Origin: an uncultured Spirochaetales bacterium
GTDB taxonomy: Bacteria > Spirochaetota > Spirochaetia > Sphaerochaetales > Sphaerochaetaceae
Direction: 5' to 3'
DNA length: 32,405 bases
Assembly (NCBI GenBank): GCA_949287505.1
Contig: CASEGX010000086.1
Span: 1-32,405 of the forward strand
Part shown: positions 31,047 to 32,405 of the stretch, piece by piece
Layout: every line of letters begins with the position of its first letter
How positions within the stretch are numbered: the first letter of the stretch is position 1
Program-made: the position numbers and the translations under genes
The notes under the pieces: model-generated
The model's input: only the letters and a program-made list of their open reading frames with translations
The model's database searches: none
Told to the model about the DNA's origin: nothing

Positions 31047-32405
31047 TTAAACTGTTGTACTTGGAACGTATTGAGTTCCATCAGGATTTACAAGGGTATA
31101 AACTGATTCATTAATTATTACAGGCTTTCCCTCTGGATAATTTGATTCTTCATCAACAACAAGATGGGAATTTGTACTTATAGTAATCTTCGAATCTCCT
31201 ACAAGGCCTTCAGAAAGACCATTTTCAGAATACAGGTTGATTACCATGTCTTCGCCTATATTGCTGATTCCTGATCGAATAACCATTCCAACGCCGTCGT
31301 AAATATTGAAAACACCACCGTTGATATTGAAGGTAGTTCCATTTGCTGCATAGATACCACATGCAATATAGCTTGGTGATGATATATGGCCATTGAAAAC
31401 ACCACCATTTACTGTGATGGTTCCTTTGTGTTCATCAGATCCATTTGTGCCTATTACAGCATTATCAGTAGCTGTAAAATTGCCATTGTTGACAACTAAT
31501 GAGCTCTGTCCCCATACAGGTAATGTGAATTCTGTAGACTGTACGGTTGCATTATTGATGATTACATGGCCAGGAACAAAACCGCTGTTTGTTGTATTTG
31601 CACCAGCTGTTATTCCAAACTGTCCTTTATATGAACCGCCATTGATGGTTACCGTTCCATCTCCTACAACCATTACTGCAGCTCCAGGAGCCGTAATGGA
31701 TCCCGTTCCAGCTGTATCTTCAATTATTACATTTCCTGCATTGATTTGAATTCCAGTACCGGAAGAAACTGTTAGGCTATATCCATTAAGATTGATAGAG
31801 CCGCTTATATTATCAAGAAGAAGAGTTGTATCAGATGTGATATCTCCTATCAACCTTACTTTTCCATACTCTTTTAGTACTGATACAAAATCATCGGCTG
31901 AAGTAATATCGAATCCGGTTGTTATCTCAGCATCTGCTGTGTTTCCGCTCATTATCTCATCATAGATTCCTGTGTCTGTGTTGTTCTCATCGATTTCTAT
32001 CTTTCCGATGCTTGAATCTGTGACTGAGATCCTTCCTGCTTTTGCATCAGGTCCGACTGCAAGTCCTGTGACTGTTGATGGTGTCGTGAATGAGTCTGCT
32101 GTGAGTTTTCCCTGGTTCACATAGATGATTGCACCAACCTTGTTCTCTGACTCCGACGATACTGTTGCGCTCAGGTTCTCAATCTCAAGGCTCGCATCGT
32201 CTGCGACAACAAAGAGGGCATCAGTGGATGCTACTCTGGAATTGCTACCGGGGGGGGTAGCAGTCGAGGAAGAAAAAACAGGGTATCTGGATTCTCCTAT
32301 CCTCATGCTTCCTGATATCTTCTTTGTTCCGTTGATTGTGATCGGGAAATAGCTGTCATCCGGATCTACTGTGAGGTTGAGCCTTGCAGAGGCTCTTTCT
32401 CTTGA
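31047..32405 (-). CDS. Beta-helix surface protein, C-terminal 452 residues, start outside window
   Basis: The frame is open from the right edge to the stop at 31047. An ATG at 32306 is internal; upstream codons continue in frame. The sequence is a repetitive right-handed beta-helix: short strands ending in Asn/Gly turns such as GTVTINGGSYKG, SSLVVNNGNFTA, GTITVNGGVFNG and TTFNINGGVFNI, with no transporter barrel at the C-terminus, which instead ends YTLVNPDGTQYVPSTTV. Likely an exported, cell-surface or periplasmic adhesin-like or carbohydrate-related protein; export signal not visible. A run of eight C (32257-32250) encodes Pro-Pro in STATPPGSNS. The gene is visibly more A/T-rich in its 3' two-thirds. 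Confidence 0.72.
   Translation of the reverse strand, partial: SRERASARLNLTVDPDDSYFPITINGTKKISGSMRIGESRYPVFSSSTATPPGSNSRVASTDALFVVADDASLEIENLSATVSSESENKVGAIIYVNQGKLTADSFTTPSTVTGLAVGPDAKAGRISVTDSSIGKIEIDENNTDTGIYDEIMSGNTADAEITTGFDITSADDFVSVLKEYGKVRLIGDITSDTTLLLDNISGSINLNGYSLTVSSGTGIQINAGNVIIEDTAGTGSITAPGAAVMVVGDGTVTINGGSYKGQFGITAGANTTNSGFVPGHVIINNATVQSTEFTLPVWGQSSLVVNNGNFTATDNAVIGTNGSDEHKGTITVNGGVFNGHISSPSYIACGIYAANGTTFNINGGVFNIYDGVGMVIRSGISNIGEDMVINLYSENGLSEGLVGDSKITISTNSHLVVDEESNYPEGKPVIINESVYTLVNPDGTQYVPSTTV

Noticed and set aside
32258..32405. Beta-helix gene starting at ATG 32306
   Set aside because: The frame is open upstream to the window edge with sequence of the same style, and no SD precedes that ATG, so the gene is treated as partial.

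Overview
The window looks like chromosome from a diderm anaerobe or gut bacterium, most likely a spirochaete of the Treponema/Sphaerochaeta type. The reasons are a secreted caspase-like lipoprotein, several small signal-peptide-bearing beta-barrel-like proteins, lineage-typical housekeeping genes (DUF1015, COG2509 flavoprotein, Uup, TsaB/TsaE, GlgA/GlgC), intermediate base composition and very tight packing with many ATGA-type overlaps. This assignment is inference; no rRNA is present.

Layout. 1-998: the start of a TnpB (IS200/IS605 OrfB) gene running off the left edge, then a non-coding stretch with a 24-base direct repeat. 999-2300: an AT-rich AAA_14/DUF4143 ATPase. 2301-2563: a spacer holding a nested inverted-repeat element. 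2564-5924: tsaC, a DUF1015 gene, thiamine pyrophosphokinase, and a cytoplasmic pectinesterase overlapping it. 6101-9408: an HtrA-type protease overlapping uvrB. 9398-14641 (minus): a TPP riboswitch, then thiB-thiP-thiQ, then a small barrel-like protein and a caspase-like lipoprotein in close spacing. 14696-17934: NAD(P)HX repair enzyme, membrane protein, Nudix hydrolase, branched-chain aminotransferase. 18039-20795 (minus): glgA-glgC. 20999-24441 (minus): a structured RNA that I read as 6S RNA, followed after 22 bases by a TPR protein, tsaE, tsaB and trxB. 24508-27663: coiled-coil membrane protein, barrel-like protein, Uup-type ABC-F. 27694-30224: COG2509 flavoprotein with azlC-azlD. 30271-32405 (minus): tRNA-Val(CAC), a secreted unknown protein, and the C-terminal part of a beta-helix surface protein.

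Functional links. Thiamine uptake (ThiBPQ, under a TPP riboswitch) and thiamine pyrophosphokinase give a salvage route to TPP. TsaC, TsaB and TsaE supply three of the four t6A tRNA-modification proteins. GlgC and GlgA make glycogen. The aminotransferase and AzlCD deal with branched-chain amino acids.

The most unusual signals are: (a) many transcription-unit-leading genes have a -10 box only 5-8 bases before the start codon and no Shine-Dalgarno, i.e. predicted leaderless mRNAs, while internal genes carry good SDs; (b) a perfect hairpin that buries the SD of the barrel/caspase pair at the end of the thiamine operon; (c) a 6S-like RNA that is effectively the leader of a TPR-tsaE-tsaB-trxB operon and contains a run of ten C; (d) a natural Cys/His-rich tail on the TPR protein; (e) a C8 tract inside the beta-helix surface gene. 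No CRISPR array or rRNA was seen.
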